15,075 nucleotides of DNA from Hellea balneolensis (lineage in GTDB: Bacteria > Pseudomonadota > Alphaproteobacteria > Caulobacterales > Maricaulaceae). The DNA lies in contig QIKS01000160.1 in the NCBI GenBank assembly GCA_003233025.1, positions 1 to 15,075 of the forward strand, written 5' to 3'. Under the pieces are notes generated by a model that made no database searches, was not told the origin of the DNA, and worked only from the letters and a program-made list of their open reading frames with translations. The position numbers and the translations under genes are program-made. Below, piece after piece: positions 7,409-15,075 of the stretch (position 1 is the stretch's first letter; every line of letters begins with the position of its first letter).

Positions 7409-7804
7409 TTACGAAACTTGGCAGAGAATTTCACCGCCAACATTTTCCTTGCGGGCAACATCGTCAGACATCACACCTTTAGGTGTTGACAGGATGGCAA
7501 TTCCCAACCCGTTGCGAATTTGTGGCAGGCTTTTAACCGAAGAATAAACACGGCGGCCCGGCTTGGACACACGTTGAATCTCCTGGATTACAGGCGCACC
7601 TTCAAAATATTTAAGCTCGATTTCAAAGTTTTTAAAACCGTCTTTCTCAATGGCAGCATAACCGCGAATATAACCTTCGCTAACCAAAACATCGAGCACA
7701 CGGCCCCTAAGATTTGAAGCCGGCGTTTGGCATTTGGATTTACCACGCATTAACGCGTTTCTAATCCGTGTGAGCATATCTCCGAGAGGATCACTAAATG
7801 ACAT
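7409..7804 (-). CDS. rpsH: 30S ribosomal protein S8
   Basis: S8 binds helix 21 of 16S rRNA and organises the central domain of the 30S subunit; in E. coli it also represses the spc operon at the rplE leader. It has 131 residues and is complete. It begins [21 protein letters not shown], continues through [12 protein letters not shown] and [36 protein letters not shown], and ends [15 protein letters not shown], all clear S8 landmarks. It follows rpsN by 9 nt. Whether the 50-nt gap before rpsN or the overlapping start of rplE carries an S8 target here cannot be told by eye. Confidence 0.98.
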   Translation of the reverse strand: MSFSDPLGDMLTRIRNALMRGKSKCQTPASNLRGRVLDVLVSEGYIRGYAAIEKDGFKNFEIELKYFEGAPVIQEIQRVSKPGRRVYSSVKSLPQIRNGLGIAILSTPKGVMSDDVARKENVGGEILCQVS

Positions 7805-7813
7805 GTCTTCCCC

Positions 7814-8119
7814 CTACCAACTTGACTTTACAAGGCCCGGTAACAGACCTTGCGAACCCAGTTCGCGCAGGGCGATCCGGGACATTTTCATTTTGCGGTA
7901 ATAGCCACGCGGACGCCCGGTTACCAGACAACGATTGCGCACACGCGACGGTGCAGAATTGCGCGGCAATTGTGACAGCTTAATCTGGGCAGCGAACCGT
8001 TCCTCGACGGGCAGTTCCGTATTGCGGGCAATTGCTTTTAATGCCTGACGCTTGGCGGCAAATTTTACCACCAATTTTTGTCTTTTTAAATTTCGCTCAA
8101 CCGAGCTTACTTTAGCCAT
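7814..8119 (-). CDS. rpsN: 30S ribosomal protein S14
   Basis: S14 is in the head of the 30S subunit next to S3 and S10. It has 101 residues, the long form. The region where zinc-binding homologues carry CxxC pairs reads [19 protein letters not shown] with a single Cys, so this is the zinc-free type usual for Proteobacteria. The basic N-terminus [20 protein letters not shown] and the end [17 protein letters not shown] are diagnostic. An AAGGAG site is present before the ATG. It lies 50 nt after rplE, one of the longer gaps in the spc block; I found no strong hairpin or promoter there. Confidence 0.98.
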   Translation of the reverse strand: MAKVSSVERNLKRQKLVVKFAAKRQALKAIARNTELPVEERFAAQIKLSQLPRNSAPSRVRNRCLVTGRPRGYYRKMKMSRIALRELGSQGLLPGLVKSSW

Positions 8120-8169
8120 TCTTTTCTCCTTGTGCGCGAACCTTTAGCCAGCCCGCTTTGCCTGCTGCG

Positions 8170-8736
8170 TTAGTTTGATTTTGTTTCCCTAAAAGGAAAA
8201 TCAAACTCTGCCAGCAGTGCCTTTGCTTCTTCATTTGTCTTGGCGGAAGTACAGACAACAACGTCCATACCGCGAATACTGTCGACTTTATCATAGTCGA
8301 TTTCGGGGAATACGATATGCTCTTTCAAACCCATGGCAAAATTGCCATTGCCGTCAAAGCTCTTATTGTTCAGCCCGCGAAAATCCCGAACCCGTGGCAA
8401 AGCCACATTGGTCAAACGGTCGATAAATTCATACATGCGCTCCCGGCGCAATGTCACCTTGGCACCGATAAGCATGCCGTCGCGAAGTTTAAACCCGGCA
8501 ATCGAGTTTTTCGCTTTGGTACCCAAAGGCTTCTGCCCGGCAATCAGCTCCAGATCGCTCAAAGCAGATTTAATTTTTTTGCTGTCACCAACGGCTTCGC
8601 CGACACCCATATTGATAACAATTTTGGTGATTTGCGGGATTTGCATCTCATTGGTATAGCCAAATTTCTCACGCAATTTAGCGCGTGTTTTCTCGCGGTA
8701 GCGCTTGGCAAGCCGAGGTTCATAATTACTTGTCAT
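8170..8736 (-). CDS. rplE: 50S ribosomal protein L5
   Basis: L5 binds 5S rRNA, forms part of the central protuberance and touches P-site tRNA. It has 188 residues and is complete. Landmarks are [41 protein letters not shown], the [26 protein letters not shown] loop, the [22 protein letters not shown] helix and [18 protein letters not shown]. The start overlaps the last 11 nt of rplX, so translation of the two is probably coupled. The end [13 protein letters not shown] is also typical. Confidence 0.98.
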   Translation of the reverse strand: MTSNYEPRLAKRYREKTRAKLREKFGYTNEMQIPQITKIVINMGVGEAVGDSKKIKSALSDLELIAGQKPLGTKAKNSIAGFKLRDGMLIGAKVTLRRERMYEFIDRLTNVALPRVRDFRGLNNKSFDGNGNFAMGLKEHIVFPEIDYDKVDSIRGMDVVVCTSAKTNEEAKALLAEFDFPFRETKSN

Positions 8737-9058
8737 CGATCACTTCTCCTGATCGTTTTGCCACGCGGACTTTTTTCCCGTCTTTCAAGACTTTAAAACC
8801 AACCCGCGTCGGTTTGCCGTCTTTGGGATCCAAATGGGCAACAGTGGAAACATGAATAGGGGCTTCAAACTGCTTGATGCCACCTTCTGGATCGGCTTGA
8901 GACGGCCGCACATGGCGCTTGACCATGTTAACGCCAGCAACAAGCACGCGGTTTTCTTTGTTGAAAACCTTCAAAACTTCGCCTTTTTTGCCCTTGCCGT
9001 TCTTTAAAGAACCGGACATGACCTGGACATAATCGCCCTTTTTAATCTTGGCAGCCAT
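8726..9058 (-). CDS. rplX: 50S ribosomal protein L24
   Basis: L24 is one of the two assembly initiator proteins of the 50S subunit and lies near the tunnel exit. It has 110 residues and is complete. The KOW motif is in [27 protein letters not shown] (about 5-30), followed by [26 protein letters not shown] and the [19 protein letters not shown] stretch (here [20 protein letters not shown]). The start shares one base with the rplN stop and the end overlaps rplE by 11 nt, so the three are tightly coupled. Confidence 0.97.
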   Translation of the reverse strand: MAAKIKKGDYVQVMSGSLKNGKGKKGEVLKVFNKENRVLVAGVNMVKRHVRPSQADPEGGIKQFEAPIHVSTVAHLDPKDGKPTRVGFKVLKDGKKVRVAKRSGEVIDDK

Positions 9059-9426
9059 TACAAAACCTCCGGAGCCAATGAGATGATTTTCATATGGTTC
9101 TTGGCGCGAAGTTCACGCGGAACCGGGCCAAAAATCCGAGTGCCCATCAACTCACCACTATTACTAACCAAAACCGCAGCATTGCTATCAAAGCGAATAA
9201 CACTGCCGTCGCGGCGCTGAATATCCTTGCGAACGCGCACGACAACTGCCCGGCGCACTTCACCTTTTTTTACTTTACCGCGCGGAATTGCTTCCTTGAT
9301 GGAGACAACAATTGTGTCACCAACACTGGCATAACGACGACGGGAACCGCCCAGCACTTTAATGCACTGCACACGGCGTGCGCCTGAATTGTCGGCGACT
9401 TCCAAATTGGACTGCATTTGTATCAT
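9058..9426 (-). CDS. rplN: 50S ribosomal protein L14
   Basis: L14 lies at the subunit interface next to L19 and contacts 16S rRNA. It has 122 residues, the standard length. [19 protein letters not shown] at the N-terminus, [17 protein letters not shown], the [14 protein letters not shown] segment and [28 protein letters not shown] at the end are nearly invariant features. It is the first gene of the spc block and follows rpsQ after 45 nt; an AAAGAGG ribosome binding site directly adjoins an inverted repeat in that gap. Confidence 0.98.
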   Translation of the reverse strand: MIQMQSNLEVADNSGARRVQCIKVLGGSRRRYASVGDTIVVSIKEAIPRGKVKKGEVRRAVVVRVRKDIQRRDGSVIRFDSNAAVLVSNSGELMGTRIFGPVPRELRAKNHMKIISLAPEVL

Positions 9427-9437
9427 AATAAGCCTCT

Positions 9438-9486
9438 TTAGCGGTGATTAGCCTTTAGGAGCGCTAGCGAATTAACCGCTAATCAC
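9438..9486 (-). promoter_or_regulatory. Overlapping alternative inverted repeats at the rpsQ-rplN junction
   Basis: Two 8-bp inverted repeats share bases: GTGATTAG/CTAATCAC (9444-9451 with 9479-9486) and TTAGCGGT/ACCGCTAA (9438-9445 with 9475-9482). Only one can form at a time. The loop between them holds the palindrome CGCTAGCG. One arm overlaps the rpsQ stop codon and the other adjoins the rplN ribosome binding site. A role in controlling rplN is inferred. Confidence 0.4.
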
Positions 9487-9702
9487 TTCCCACCGTTTTA
9501 ATTTCGATTTTGGCGGACACTCACGAATTTGGACATTTTCGCCGGTTTTATGGGTGTTTTGCTCATCATGAGCATGGTATTTTTTCGATTTACGCAATGT
9601 CTTTTTCAACAAAGGATGCAAATAAGTCCGGTCAACCCGAACCACGATTGTCTTATCCCCTTTGTCGCTGACGACAACGCCTTGTAATATCCGTCTTGGC
9701 AT
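9472..9702 (-). CDS. rpsQ: 30S ribosomal protein S17
   Basis: S17 is an OB-fold protein that binds the 5' domain of 16S rRNA early in 30S assembly. It has 76 residues, short but within the family range. Landmarks are [21 protein letters not shown], the [19 protein letters not shown] segment, and the [16 protein letters not shown] end. It is 10 nt after rpmC and is the last gene of the S10 block. Confidence 0.97.
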   Translation of the reverse strand: MPRRILQGVVVSDKGDKTIVVRVDRTYLHPLLKKTLRKSKKYHAHDEQNTHKTGENVQIRECPPKSKLKRWEVISG

Positions 9703-9712
9703 GAGTTATTCC

Positions 9713-9919
9713 TTATTTCTTCGCTTGTTGGGCAGTTTTTTGCTCGCCCAAAATCGTTTTAATCCGGGCAATATCGCGACGGACAACACGAAACCGTCCT
9801 GTCTTCTCCAACTGGCCAGTGGCCTGTTGAAAGCGCAAATTAAATTGCTCTTTCTTCAGCTTCAAAAGCTCTTCTGAAAGCTGATCTTCGCTCATTGCCC
9901 GTGCATCTGTTGCATTCAT
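9713..9919 (-). CDS. rpmC: 50S ribosomal protein L29
   Basis: L29 is a small two-helix protein beside the tunnel exit next to L23, where trigger factor and SRP dock. It has 68 residues. The helices are [28 protein letters not shown] sequence (residues 9-32) and [16 protein letters not shown] (43-58), joined by the ATGQLEKTG turn that is characteristic of the family. The tail is Lys/Gln-rich. It lies 21 nt after rplP and 10 nt before rpsQ. Confidence 0.97.
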   Translation of the reverse strand: MNATDARAMSEDQLSEELLKLKKEQFNLRFQQATGQLEKTGRFRVVRRDIARIKTILGEQKTAQQAKK

Positions 9920-9940
9920 GGTTTTACTCTATTCTTCTCT

Positions 9941-10369
9941 TTACGTGCCCGGGGACTGCTCGCCCGGCCTTGTAACAATTTTACATTTTATCGGCAGCTT
10001 GGCCGCACCCAAAGTCAGGGCCTCGCGCGCAACTGCGTCGCTCACCCCGTCAATTTCAAACATGATCCGGCCTGGCTTAACCTTGGCAGCCCAAAATTCA
10101 ACCGAACCCTTACCTTTACCCATCCGAACTTCGGTTGGTTTCTTGGTGACGGGAACATCAGGGAAAATTCTGATCCATACCCGGCCAGCCCGTTTCATAT
10201 GGCGGGTAACCGCCCGGCGTGTCGCCTCGATTTGGCGCGCTGTCACCCGGCTAGGCTCAAGGGCTTTGAGACCGTAAGATCCGAAGTTGAGGGCCGTGCC
10301 ACCTTTGGCAACACCCTTGATCCGGCCCTTATGGGCTTTGCGGAATTTTGTCCGTTTTGGCTGTAACAT
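9941..10369 (-). CDS. rplP: 50S ribosomal protein L16
   Basis: L16 helps shape the A site of the 50S subunit and is needed late in its assembly. It has 142 residues. Landmarks are [16 protein letters not shown] at the start, [41 protein letters not shown] and [20 protein letters not shown]. The Arg in VRMGKGKG corresponds to the residue hydroxylated in E. coli L16. It follows rpsC by 21 nt. Confidence 0.98.
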   Translation of the reverse strand: MLQPKRTKFRKAHKGRIKGVAKGGTALNFGSYGLKALEPSRVTARQIEATRRAVTRHMKRAGRVWIRIFPDVPVTKKPTEVRMGKGKGSVEFWAAKVKPGRIMFEIDGVSDAVAREALTLGAAKLPIKCKIVTRPGEQSPGT

Positions 10370-10390
10370 TTGCTCGTCTCTCTATTGTCT

Positions 10391-11134
10391 TTAAGCGCGC
10401 GCGCGACCGGCTTGCGGTGGGCGGCCTTTGCCTTGCTGTCCACCACGGCCAGGGCCGCCGCGTCCATCAGATGCATTCATGCGTTTTTCCTGGGCGTAAG
10501 GGTCATGTTCCATGATCTCGCCCTTATTAATCCAAACTTTAATGCCGATAATGCCCATGGCCGTCATGGCGCGGGCCGTACCGTAATCGATATCAGCGCG
10601 CAAAGTATGTAACGGCACACTGCCTTCTTGATACTGCTCGATGCGGGCGATTTCTGCTCCGCCCAAACGACCACCAACTTTCATTTTACAGCCAATAGCG
10701 CCCATGCGCATGGCAGACTGCAATGTCCGCTTCATGGCCCGGCGATAAGAAACCCGGCGCTCAAGCTGCTGGGCAATGCTGTCGGCGACAATATTGGCAT
10801 CGACTTCAGGCTTGCGAACTTCAACTAAATTTAAGAATACCTCACAATCAACCATATTGGTCAATTTCTTGCGCAGCACTTCAATATCCCCGCCCTTTTT
10901 ACCGATCACAACACCCGGTCTGGCCGTGTAAATCGTGATGCGACATTTTTTGTGAGGACGCTCGATGATCACCCGTGAAATGGAAGCACTTTTCAACTCT
11001 TCAAAGATGAAATTACGCATGGCCAAATCTTGGTGCAACAAATCACCGTAATCGGATGCATTGGCGTACCAACGGGATTCCCATGTGCGGTTAATACCGA
11101 GGCGAAGCCCGATTGGATTAATCTTCTGACCCAT
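10391..11134 (-). CDS. rpsC: 30S ribosomal protein S3
   Basis: S3 forms part of the mRNA entry site and helicase on the 30S head. It has 247 residues. [24 protein letters not shown] is the family start; the KH domain contains [19 protein letters not shown] (about residues 74-92); the C-terminal domain has [34 protein letters not shown] and [24 protein letters not shown]. The last 30 residues are a Gly/Arg-rich tail ([20 protein letters not shown]) of a kind common in alphaproteobacteria. Its ATG shares one base with the rplV stop. Confidence 0.98.
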   Translation of the reverse strand: MGQKINPIGLRLGINRTWESRWYANASDYGDLLHQDLAMRNFIFEELKSASISRVIIERPHKKCRITIYTARPGVVIGKKGGDIEVLRKKLTNMVDCEVFLNLVEVRKPEVDANIVADSIAQQLERRVSYRRAMKRTLQSAMRMGAIGCKMKVGGRLGGAEIARIEQYQEGSVPLHTLRADIDYGTARAMTAMGIIGIKVWINKGEIMEHDPYAQEKRMNASDGRGGPGRGGQQGKGRPPQAGRARA

Positions 11135-11517
11135 TATGCAGCCTCCTCTTCTTGCACACGCACGATAATAGTAAGCTCGGAAAACGGCTTGAGTATCTTG
11201 GCACCGCGCCCACGCGCCCGTGCGCGAAACCGCTTCATGACCAGGTTTTTGCCGACATAAGCTTCTGCGACAATCAAACTGTCCAGATCAAGCCCGTGAT
11301 TATTTTCCGCATTTGAAGCCGCAGAATACAGACATTTGTAAACGTCTTTAGCAATACGTTTGCGGCTAAATGTCAGATCGTCCAGTGCAGTTTGCACTTT
11401 CTTACCCCGGATCATTTGCGCAACCAGATTAAGCTTTTGCGGGCTTGTGCGCAACATGCGCAATTTCGCCATGGCCTCATTGTCCGCAACGCGGCGTGTA
11501 TTTTTCTTCGATGACAT
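11134..11517 (-). CDS. rplV: 50S ribosomal protein L22
   Basis: L22 reaches from the surface of the 50S subunit into the exit tunnel through a long hairpin. It has 127 residues. Landmarks are [57 protein letters not shown] and the tunnel hairpin [31 protein letters not shown] site inside the end of rpsS precedes the ATG, which is 2 nt after the rpsS TAG stop. Confidence 0.98.
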   Translation of the reverse strand: MSSKKNTRRVADNEAMAKLRMLRTSPQKLNLVAQMIRGKKVQTALDDLTFSRKRIAKDVYKCLYSAASNAENNHGLDLDSLIVAEAYVGKNLVMKRFRARARGRGAKILKPFSELTIIVRVQEEEAA

Positions 11518-11519
11518 AG

Positions 11520-11798
11520 CTAGCTCCGCTTCACTTTCTTGTCCGCACCGTGGCCGTAATACGTCCGCGTTGGGGCAAATTCGCCAAGCTTATGCCCAAC
11601 CATATCCTCATCAATGATAACCGGAATGAACTTATGACCATTGTGCACCTGAAATGTCAGGCCGACAAATTGCGGCATAACCGTCGAGCGACGCGACCAG
11701 GTTTTGATCGGCTTTTTGCGCCCCTCAGCATGACTGGCATCGGCTTTTTTAAGCAGATATCCGTCAACAAATGGGCCTTTCCATACAGAACGTGGCAT
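11520..11798 (-). CDS. rpsS: 30S ribosomal protein S19
   Basis: S19 sits on the head of the 30S subunit with S13 and contacts the A-site finger of the 50S. It has 92 residues, the usual length. [57 protein letters not shown] and [17 protein letters not shown] are the complete set of family motifs. It is 11 nt after rplB and ends in TAG. Confidence 0.98.
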   Translation of the reverse strand: MPRSVWKGPFVDGYLLKKADASHAEGRKKPIKTWSRRSTVMPQFVGLTFQVHNGHKFIPVIIDEDMVGHKLGEFAPTRTYYGHGADKKVKRS

Positions 11799-11809
11799 AT
11801 TACTTCACC

Positions 11810-12646
11810 CTATCTTTTCTTCTTCGCGTGACGCGAACGAATGATAAATTTATCAGTTGATTTATTGGAACGCGTGCGCGCCCCTTTGGTTGGCTTGCCC
11901 CACGGGGTCACCGGATGGCGACCACCGGACGTCCGACCTTCACCACCACCATGGGGATGATCGACCGGGTTCATGGCCACGCCGCGCACTTGCGGGCGCT
12001 TGCCCAGCCAACGTTTGCGGCCAGCTTTACCCAAATTAATATTCATATGATCGGGGTTTGAAACCGCGCCGACACTTGCCATACAGGTTTGGTGGATCAT
12101 CCGCATTTCACCAGATTTAAGCCTCACTTGCGCATAGCCACCGTCGCGGCCAACAAGCTGGGCATAGGTTCCGGCAGAGCGAGCAATCTGGCCACCCTTG
12201 CCAGGCTTCATTTCAATATTGTGAATGATCGTACCCACTGGCATTGAGCGCAAAGGCATAGCATTGCCCGGCTTTACATCAACGCTTTCGCCCGCAATAA
12301 CGCTGTCGCCTTCGGCGAGGCGCTGCGGCGCAAGGATATAAGCTTTTTCGCCGTCACTATATTCAATCAAGGCAATAAATGCCGTGCGGTTAGGATCGTA
12401 TTGCAGGTTTAACACGGTCGCTGGAATATCAAATTTACGGCGCTTAAAATCAACAATCCGGTAGGCTTGCTTATGACCACCACCTTGACGACGCATGGTG
12501 ATACGGCCCAAATTATTGCGGCCACCTTTCTTGGACTGACCCTCAGTCAGCGCCTTCTCCGGCTTGCCTTTATAAAGGGCAGAGCGGTCAACCTGCACCA
12601 AAGCCCGGCGGCTTGGGGAGGTCGGATTAAATGTCTTTAACGCCAT
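11810..12646 (-). CDS. rplB: 50S ribosomal protein L2
   Basis: L2 is among the most conserved 50S proteins, needed for subunit association and for peptidyl transferase activity. It has 278 residues. Landmarks are [20 protein letters not shown] at the start, [23 protein letters not shown], the SH3-like [21 protein letters not shown], and [21 protein letters not shown] (from residue 226), which includes the functionally important His at 230. The basic end RSRHAKKKR is normal. It lies 10 nt after rplW. Confidence 0.99.
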   Translation of the reverse strand: MALKTFNPTSPSRRALVQVDRSALYKGKPEKALTEGQSKKGGRNNLGRITMRRQGGGHKQAYRIVDFKRRKFDIPATVLNLQYDPNRTAFIALIEYSDGEKAYILAPQRLAEGDSVIAGESVDVKPGNAMPLRSMPVGTIIHNIEMKPGKGGQIARSAGTYAQLVGRDGGYAQVRLKSGEMRMIHQTCMASVGAVSNPDHMNINLGKAGRKRWLGKRPQVRGVAMNPVDHPHGGGEGRTSGGRHPVTPWGKPTKGARTRSNKSTDKFIIRSRHAKKKR

Positions 12647-12656
12647 CTCTTAACTC

Positions 12657-12953
12657 CTACAGACCCGTGGCCAAATCAATTGTGTCACCGTCTTTGAGGG
12701 TCACAATTGCTTTTTTGATCGATTTGCGTTTGCCAGGGATACCGCGAAAACGCTTGGTTTTTCCCTTCATGCGCAAAGTATTTACGGCCGTGACGCTGAC
12801 TTTAAACAAAGTCTCGACGGCTTCTTTAATCTCTGGTTTCGTCGCCGTTAACGGCACTTCGAAAATCACCTGATTATGCTCGGAAATAATCGTCGATTTT
12901 TCCGTGATAATCGGGCTAACGATTGTATCATAATGACGGGCGCTTACACTCAT
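12657..12953 (-). CDS. rplW: 50S ribosomal protein L23
   Basis: L23 stands at the tunnel exit and is the docking site for trigger factor and SRP. It has 98 residues. [18 protein letters not shown] near the start, [32 protein letters not shown] in the middle and the [27 protein letters not shown] end are family motifs. Its ATG overlaps the rplD stop by 4 nt (ATGA), which suggests coupled translation. Confidence 0.98.
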   Translation of the reverse strand: MSVSARHYDTIVSPIITEKSTIISEHNQVIFEVPLTATKPEIKEAVETLFKVSVTAVNTLRMKGKTKRFRGIPGKRKSIKKAIVTLKDGDTIDLATGL

Positions 12954-13570
12954 TTTAAACGAGCCTCCAAATCAGAAACGGCTTGCGTGGTCAAAACCAA
13001 TTTATGACGGCGAAGAATGTCATAAACATTGGCACCAACACTCGGCAATATATCGAGGTTAGGGATATTACGAGCCGCTTTGGACAGATTTTCGTCCAGA
13101 TTAACGCCGCCAATAATCAAACCATTTTCAACACCAAGCTTGCCGAGGGATTTCTTAAGATCCGCCGTCTTTGGCGCCTTCATGGCCGCCTCATCAATAA
13201 TGATCAACTCGCCAGACTTAACCTTGGCCGACAAAGCATGGCGCAGCGCAAGGGCGCGCACTTTCTTTGGCAGGCCGTGGGCATGGGAACGAACGCGCGG
13301 GCCGTGAGCTTTACCACCACCTCGAAATTGGGACACCGAACCATTACCGTGACGGGCCGTACCGCCGCCTTTTTGACTGCCAATCCGCTTGGTGGTTTTG
13401 GAAACGTCACCACGTTCCTGGGTGAAATGGTTGCCCGCCTGACGCTTGGCCAATTGGTAACGCACCATGCGGTGCAGGATATCCTTACGCGGCTCCAAGC
13501 CAAATACGGCCTCATCCAAGGTCACAGACCCGGATTTCTTAGCTGCTAATGTTGTAACATCAACCTTCAT
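12950..13570 (-). CDS. rplD: 50S ribosomal protein L4
   Basis: L4 sends an extended loop into the exit tunnel, and in E. coli also represses the S10 operon. It has 206 residues. The loop is at about 60-97 with [16 protein letters not shown] and [15 protein letters not shown]; the globular part includes [16 protein letters not shown], the NGLIIGGVN strand and the [29 protein letters not shown] end. A GAGGAAG site in the end of rplC precedes the ATG, 2 nt after the rplC stop. The S10 leader that L4 would bind lies outside or is not recognisable here. Confidence 0.98.
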   Translation of the reverse strand: MKVDVTTLAAKKSGSVTLDEAVFGLEPRKDILHRMVRYQLAKRQAGNHFTQERGDVSKTTKRIGSQKGGGTARHGNGSVSQFRGGGKAHGPRVRSHAHGLPKKVRALALRHALSAKVKSGELIIIDEAAMKAPKTADLKKSLGKLGVENGLIIGGVNLDENLSKAARNIPNLDILPSVGANVYDILRRHKLVLTTQAVSDLEARLK

Positions 13571-13572
13571 GA

Positions 13573-14595
13573 TTATGCTTCCTCACCTGATGCTTTTGTA
13601 TCTTTAAGCATTTTTGCCGCCAAATCTTTATCGACCTGGGCACGAGGTGCCGCGCCGCCGATCATCTCTTTGGCTTGCGCCACCCATTCTTCTTTCGCGA
13701 AGATACCAGGCTTGCCGATTTTTTCTTCAAGTTCAGTTATTTGCTCTGCTGACAAAGAGGCCAATTGGGTCAGCGTGGTCACATCCGCCGCTGCCAAAAC
13801 TTCTTCGCCCTTGGGGCCGATACCGTCAACCAGAATAACCGCGTCAACAAAATCAGCGGCAGGCGCCGCTTTCTCAGCTTTCGGTGCAGGTTTTTCCTCA
13901 GCTACAGCTGCGGTAAATTTACCTGGCAATGGCAGATCATCCACTTTTACGCCTTTAATCGCGTCGCGAATTTCAACCCATGAACCTTTAGAACCCGGCA
14001 CGCCGCCTTGAACCAAAATCAGGCCTTCTGCGACGTCGGTGCGCACAATCTCGATATTTTGCGTTGTCACCCGAACCGCGCCCATATGGCCGGCCATTTT
14101 CTTGCCCTTAAACACTTTACCCGGATCTTGACACTGACCGGTTGAGCCGTGAGAGCGATGAGAAATAGACACACCGTGGGTCGCCCGAAGGCCGCTAAAA
14201 TTATGACGCTTCATAGCGCCTGCGAAACCCTTACCGATGCTGACACCGGCAATATCCACTTTTTGACCAACAACAAAATGGTCGGCGCTCATGACAGAGC
14301 CAATATCTATAAAGCCGTCTTCGACCACGCGAAATTCAACCAATTTCTTCTTCGGCTCAACCTTCGCCTTGGCGAAACGTTCGCGTTCTGCTTTCGAAAC
14401 CCGCTTTGGTTTCGCTGCGCCCGCACCCATTTGCAAAGCGGTATAACCGTCACGCTCCTGGGTTTTTTGCGCCACGACCTGACAGCCCTCAAGGGCCAAT
14501 ACGGTCACAGGAACATGAGAACCATCTTCAATAAAGACACGGGTCATGCCCAATTTTTTGGCCACAAGACCAGAGCGTTGTCTAAGAGTTTGCAC
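13573..14595 (-). CDS. rplC: 50S ribosomal protein L3 with C-terminal helix-hairpin-helix-like extension
   Basis: L3 starts 50S assembly and reaches towards the peptidyl transferase centre. Residues 1 to about 222 are normal: [58 protein letters not shown] and [20 protein letters not shown], with the Gln-containing loop that is methylated in E. coli. The family usually ends near 205-240, but this protein has 340 residues. An Ala/Pro/Lys/Glu linker (about 228-247) leads to a module at 249-312 with [25 protein letters not shown] and [11 protein letters not shown], then a charged tail. The same module ends L15 in this window. The start is a GTG 4 nt after the rpsJ stop; the frame stays open further into rpsJ, but GTG gives the usual N-terminus and no in-frame ATG or TTG lies between it and the conserved RSGL. 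Confidence 0.95.
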   Translation of the reverse strand: MQTLRQRSGLVAKKLGMTRVFIEDGSHVPVTVLALEGCQVVAQKTQERDGYTALQMGAGAAKPKRVSKAERERFAKAKVEPKKKLVEFRVVEDGFIDIGSVMSADHFVVGQKVDIAGVSIGKGFAGAMKRHNFSGLRATHGVSISHRSHGSTGQCQDPGKVFKGKKMAGHMGAVRVTTQNIEIVRTDVAEGLILVQGGVPGSKGSWVEIRDAIKGVKVDDLPLPGKFTAAVAEEKPAPKAEKAAPAADFVDAVILVDGIGPKGEEVLAAADVTTLTQLASLSAEQITELEEKIGKPGIFAKEEWVAQAKEMIGGAAPRAQVDKDLAAKMLKDTKASGEEA

Positions 14596-14599
14596 GACC

Positions 14600-14914
14600 T
14601 TACGCCCCCAACTTAATTTCAACATCCACACCCGCAGCCAGATCAAGCTTCATCAGCGCATCAACGGTTTGCGGTGTTGGATCAACAATATCCAACATTC
14701 TTTTGTGGGTACGAATCTCAAACTGCTCACGTGATTTTTTGTTCACGTGCGGCGATCTATTGACCGTAAATTTTTCAATCCGGGTCGGCAGCGGAATAGG
14801 CCCACGAACTTGCGCGCCTGTGCGTTTTGCCGTTGCCACAATCTCCTGGGTCGAATGATCCAGAATGCGGTGGTCAAAAGCCTTTAACCGGATGCGTATA
14901 TTTTGACGTTCCAT
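14600..14914 (-). CDS. rpsJ: 30S ribosomal protein S10
   Basis: S10 is on the 30S head and, as NusE, also joins the transcription antitermination complex with NusB. It has 104 residues. [31 protein letters not shown] at the start, [35 protein letters not shown] in the long loop and the [25 protein letters not shown] end are standard. The ATG is preceded only by a weak purine stretch. It follows tuf by 70 nt, a gap with no clear promoter or terminator, so it is probably cotranscribed with the upstream str-type genes. Confidence 0.98.
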   Translation of the reverse strand: MERQNIRIRLKAFDHRILDHSTQEIVATAKRTGAQVRGPIPLPTRIEKFTVNRSPHVNKKSREQFEIRTHKRMLDIVDPTPQTVDALMKLDLAAGVDVEIKLGA

Positions 14915-14984
14915 AATCTTTAGTCCAAATTCGCTTTAACAATAAAGGGCCAACAACTGTCGACCCATATTTCCTACTTAACTC

Positions 14985-15075
14985 TTACTCGACGATCTTT
15001 GATACGACACCGGCGCCAACTGTGCGGCCACCTTCGCGGATGGCGAAGCGGAGGCTTTCTTCCATGGCGATGGGG
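14985..15075 (-). CDS. tuf: Elongation factor Tu, C-terminal end only
   Basis: The last 29 codons of EF-Tu are present and the gene continues beyond the right edge. The reading MEESLRFAIREGGRTVGAG then VVSKIVE and a TAA stop is the classic end of domain 3. EF-Tu carries aminoacyl-tRNA to the ribosome as a GTP complex. Its position ahead of rpsJ is the usual str-S10 junction. Confidence 0.97.
   Translation of the reverse strand, partial: PIAMEESLRFAIREGGRTVGAGVVSKIVE

Noticed and set aside
7396..7461. Upstream extension of the rplF frame into rpsH
   Set aside because: MSRIGKK at 7395 is the family start and has a good ribosome binding site; the added residues are read from the wrong frame of rpsH.
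8317..8796. 159-residue plus-strand open frame opposite rplE
   Set aside because: It is antisense to the conserved L5 gene and spans the rplX/rplE overlap; no independent evidence for coding.
12983..13549. 188-residue plus-strand open frame opposite rplD
   Set aside because: It is antisense to nearly all of L4, with no family features; a shadow of biased codons.
14596..14646. Upstream extension of the rplC frame into rpsJ with an ATG at 14646
   Set aside because: It would overlap rpsJ by 47 nt and add residues absent from L3 families; the GTG at 14595 gives the expected N-terminus.
14915..14984. Possible promoter or terminator between tuf and rpsJ
   Set aside because: I found only poor -35/-10 matches and no stable hairpin with a U-run, so nothing is annotated.

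Overview
The window is a nearly uninterrupted translation-machinery cluster, with every gene on the minus strand. Transcription runs from the right edge to the left edge: the 3' end of tuf, then rpsJ-rplC-rplD-rplW-rplB-rpsS-rplV-rpsC-rplP-rpmC-rpsQ (S10 block), rplN-rplX-rplE-rpsN-rpsH-rplF-rplR-rpsE-rpmD-rplO-secY-adk (spc block), and rpsM-rpsK-rpoA-rplQ (alpha block). After a perfect-stem terminator comes the 5' end of a gene for an exported protein. The order is standard, and adk between secY and rpsM with no rpmJ, the MIxKNWQEL start of RpoA and the zinc-free long S14 all point to an alphaproteobacterium of moderate GC. I cannot place it to genus.

The genes are packed tightly. Many gaps are under 15 nt, and rplD/rplW, rplV/rpsC, rplN/rplX and rplX/rplE overlap by 1 to 11 nt, so translation is probably coupled. 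The larger gaps hold structure. The 182-nt adk-rpsM gap carries a good sigma70-like promoter and a leader of about 97 nt. The rplO-secY gap has an 8-bp hairpin just before the secY ribosome binding site. The rpsQ-rplN gap, at the S10/spc boundary, has two overlapping, mutually exclusive inverted repeats. The rpsK-rpoA gap has a GCAA-capped hairpin followed by a U-rich stretch.

The main anomaly is in the proteins. L3 (rplC) and L15 (rplO) are each about 100 residues or more longer than usual. Each carries, after a Lys/Ala/Pro-rich linker, a C-terminal helix-hairpin-helix-like module of the same kind. The two modules align without gaps over 57 residues with 20 identities by hand count, sharing a GxGP hairpin at the start and a W..QAK motif at the end. 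The same type of module is, from memory, found at the end of some alphaproteobacterial L21 and NuoE proteins. Having it on two large-subunit proteins of one transcript suggests a lineage-specific accessory element of the 50S subunit, of unknown function.

No RNA genes, insertion sequences, CRISPR arrays or plus-strand genes are supported. Long plus-strand open frames lie antisense to the ribosomal genes and look like codon-usage shadows.
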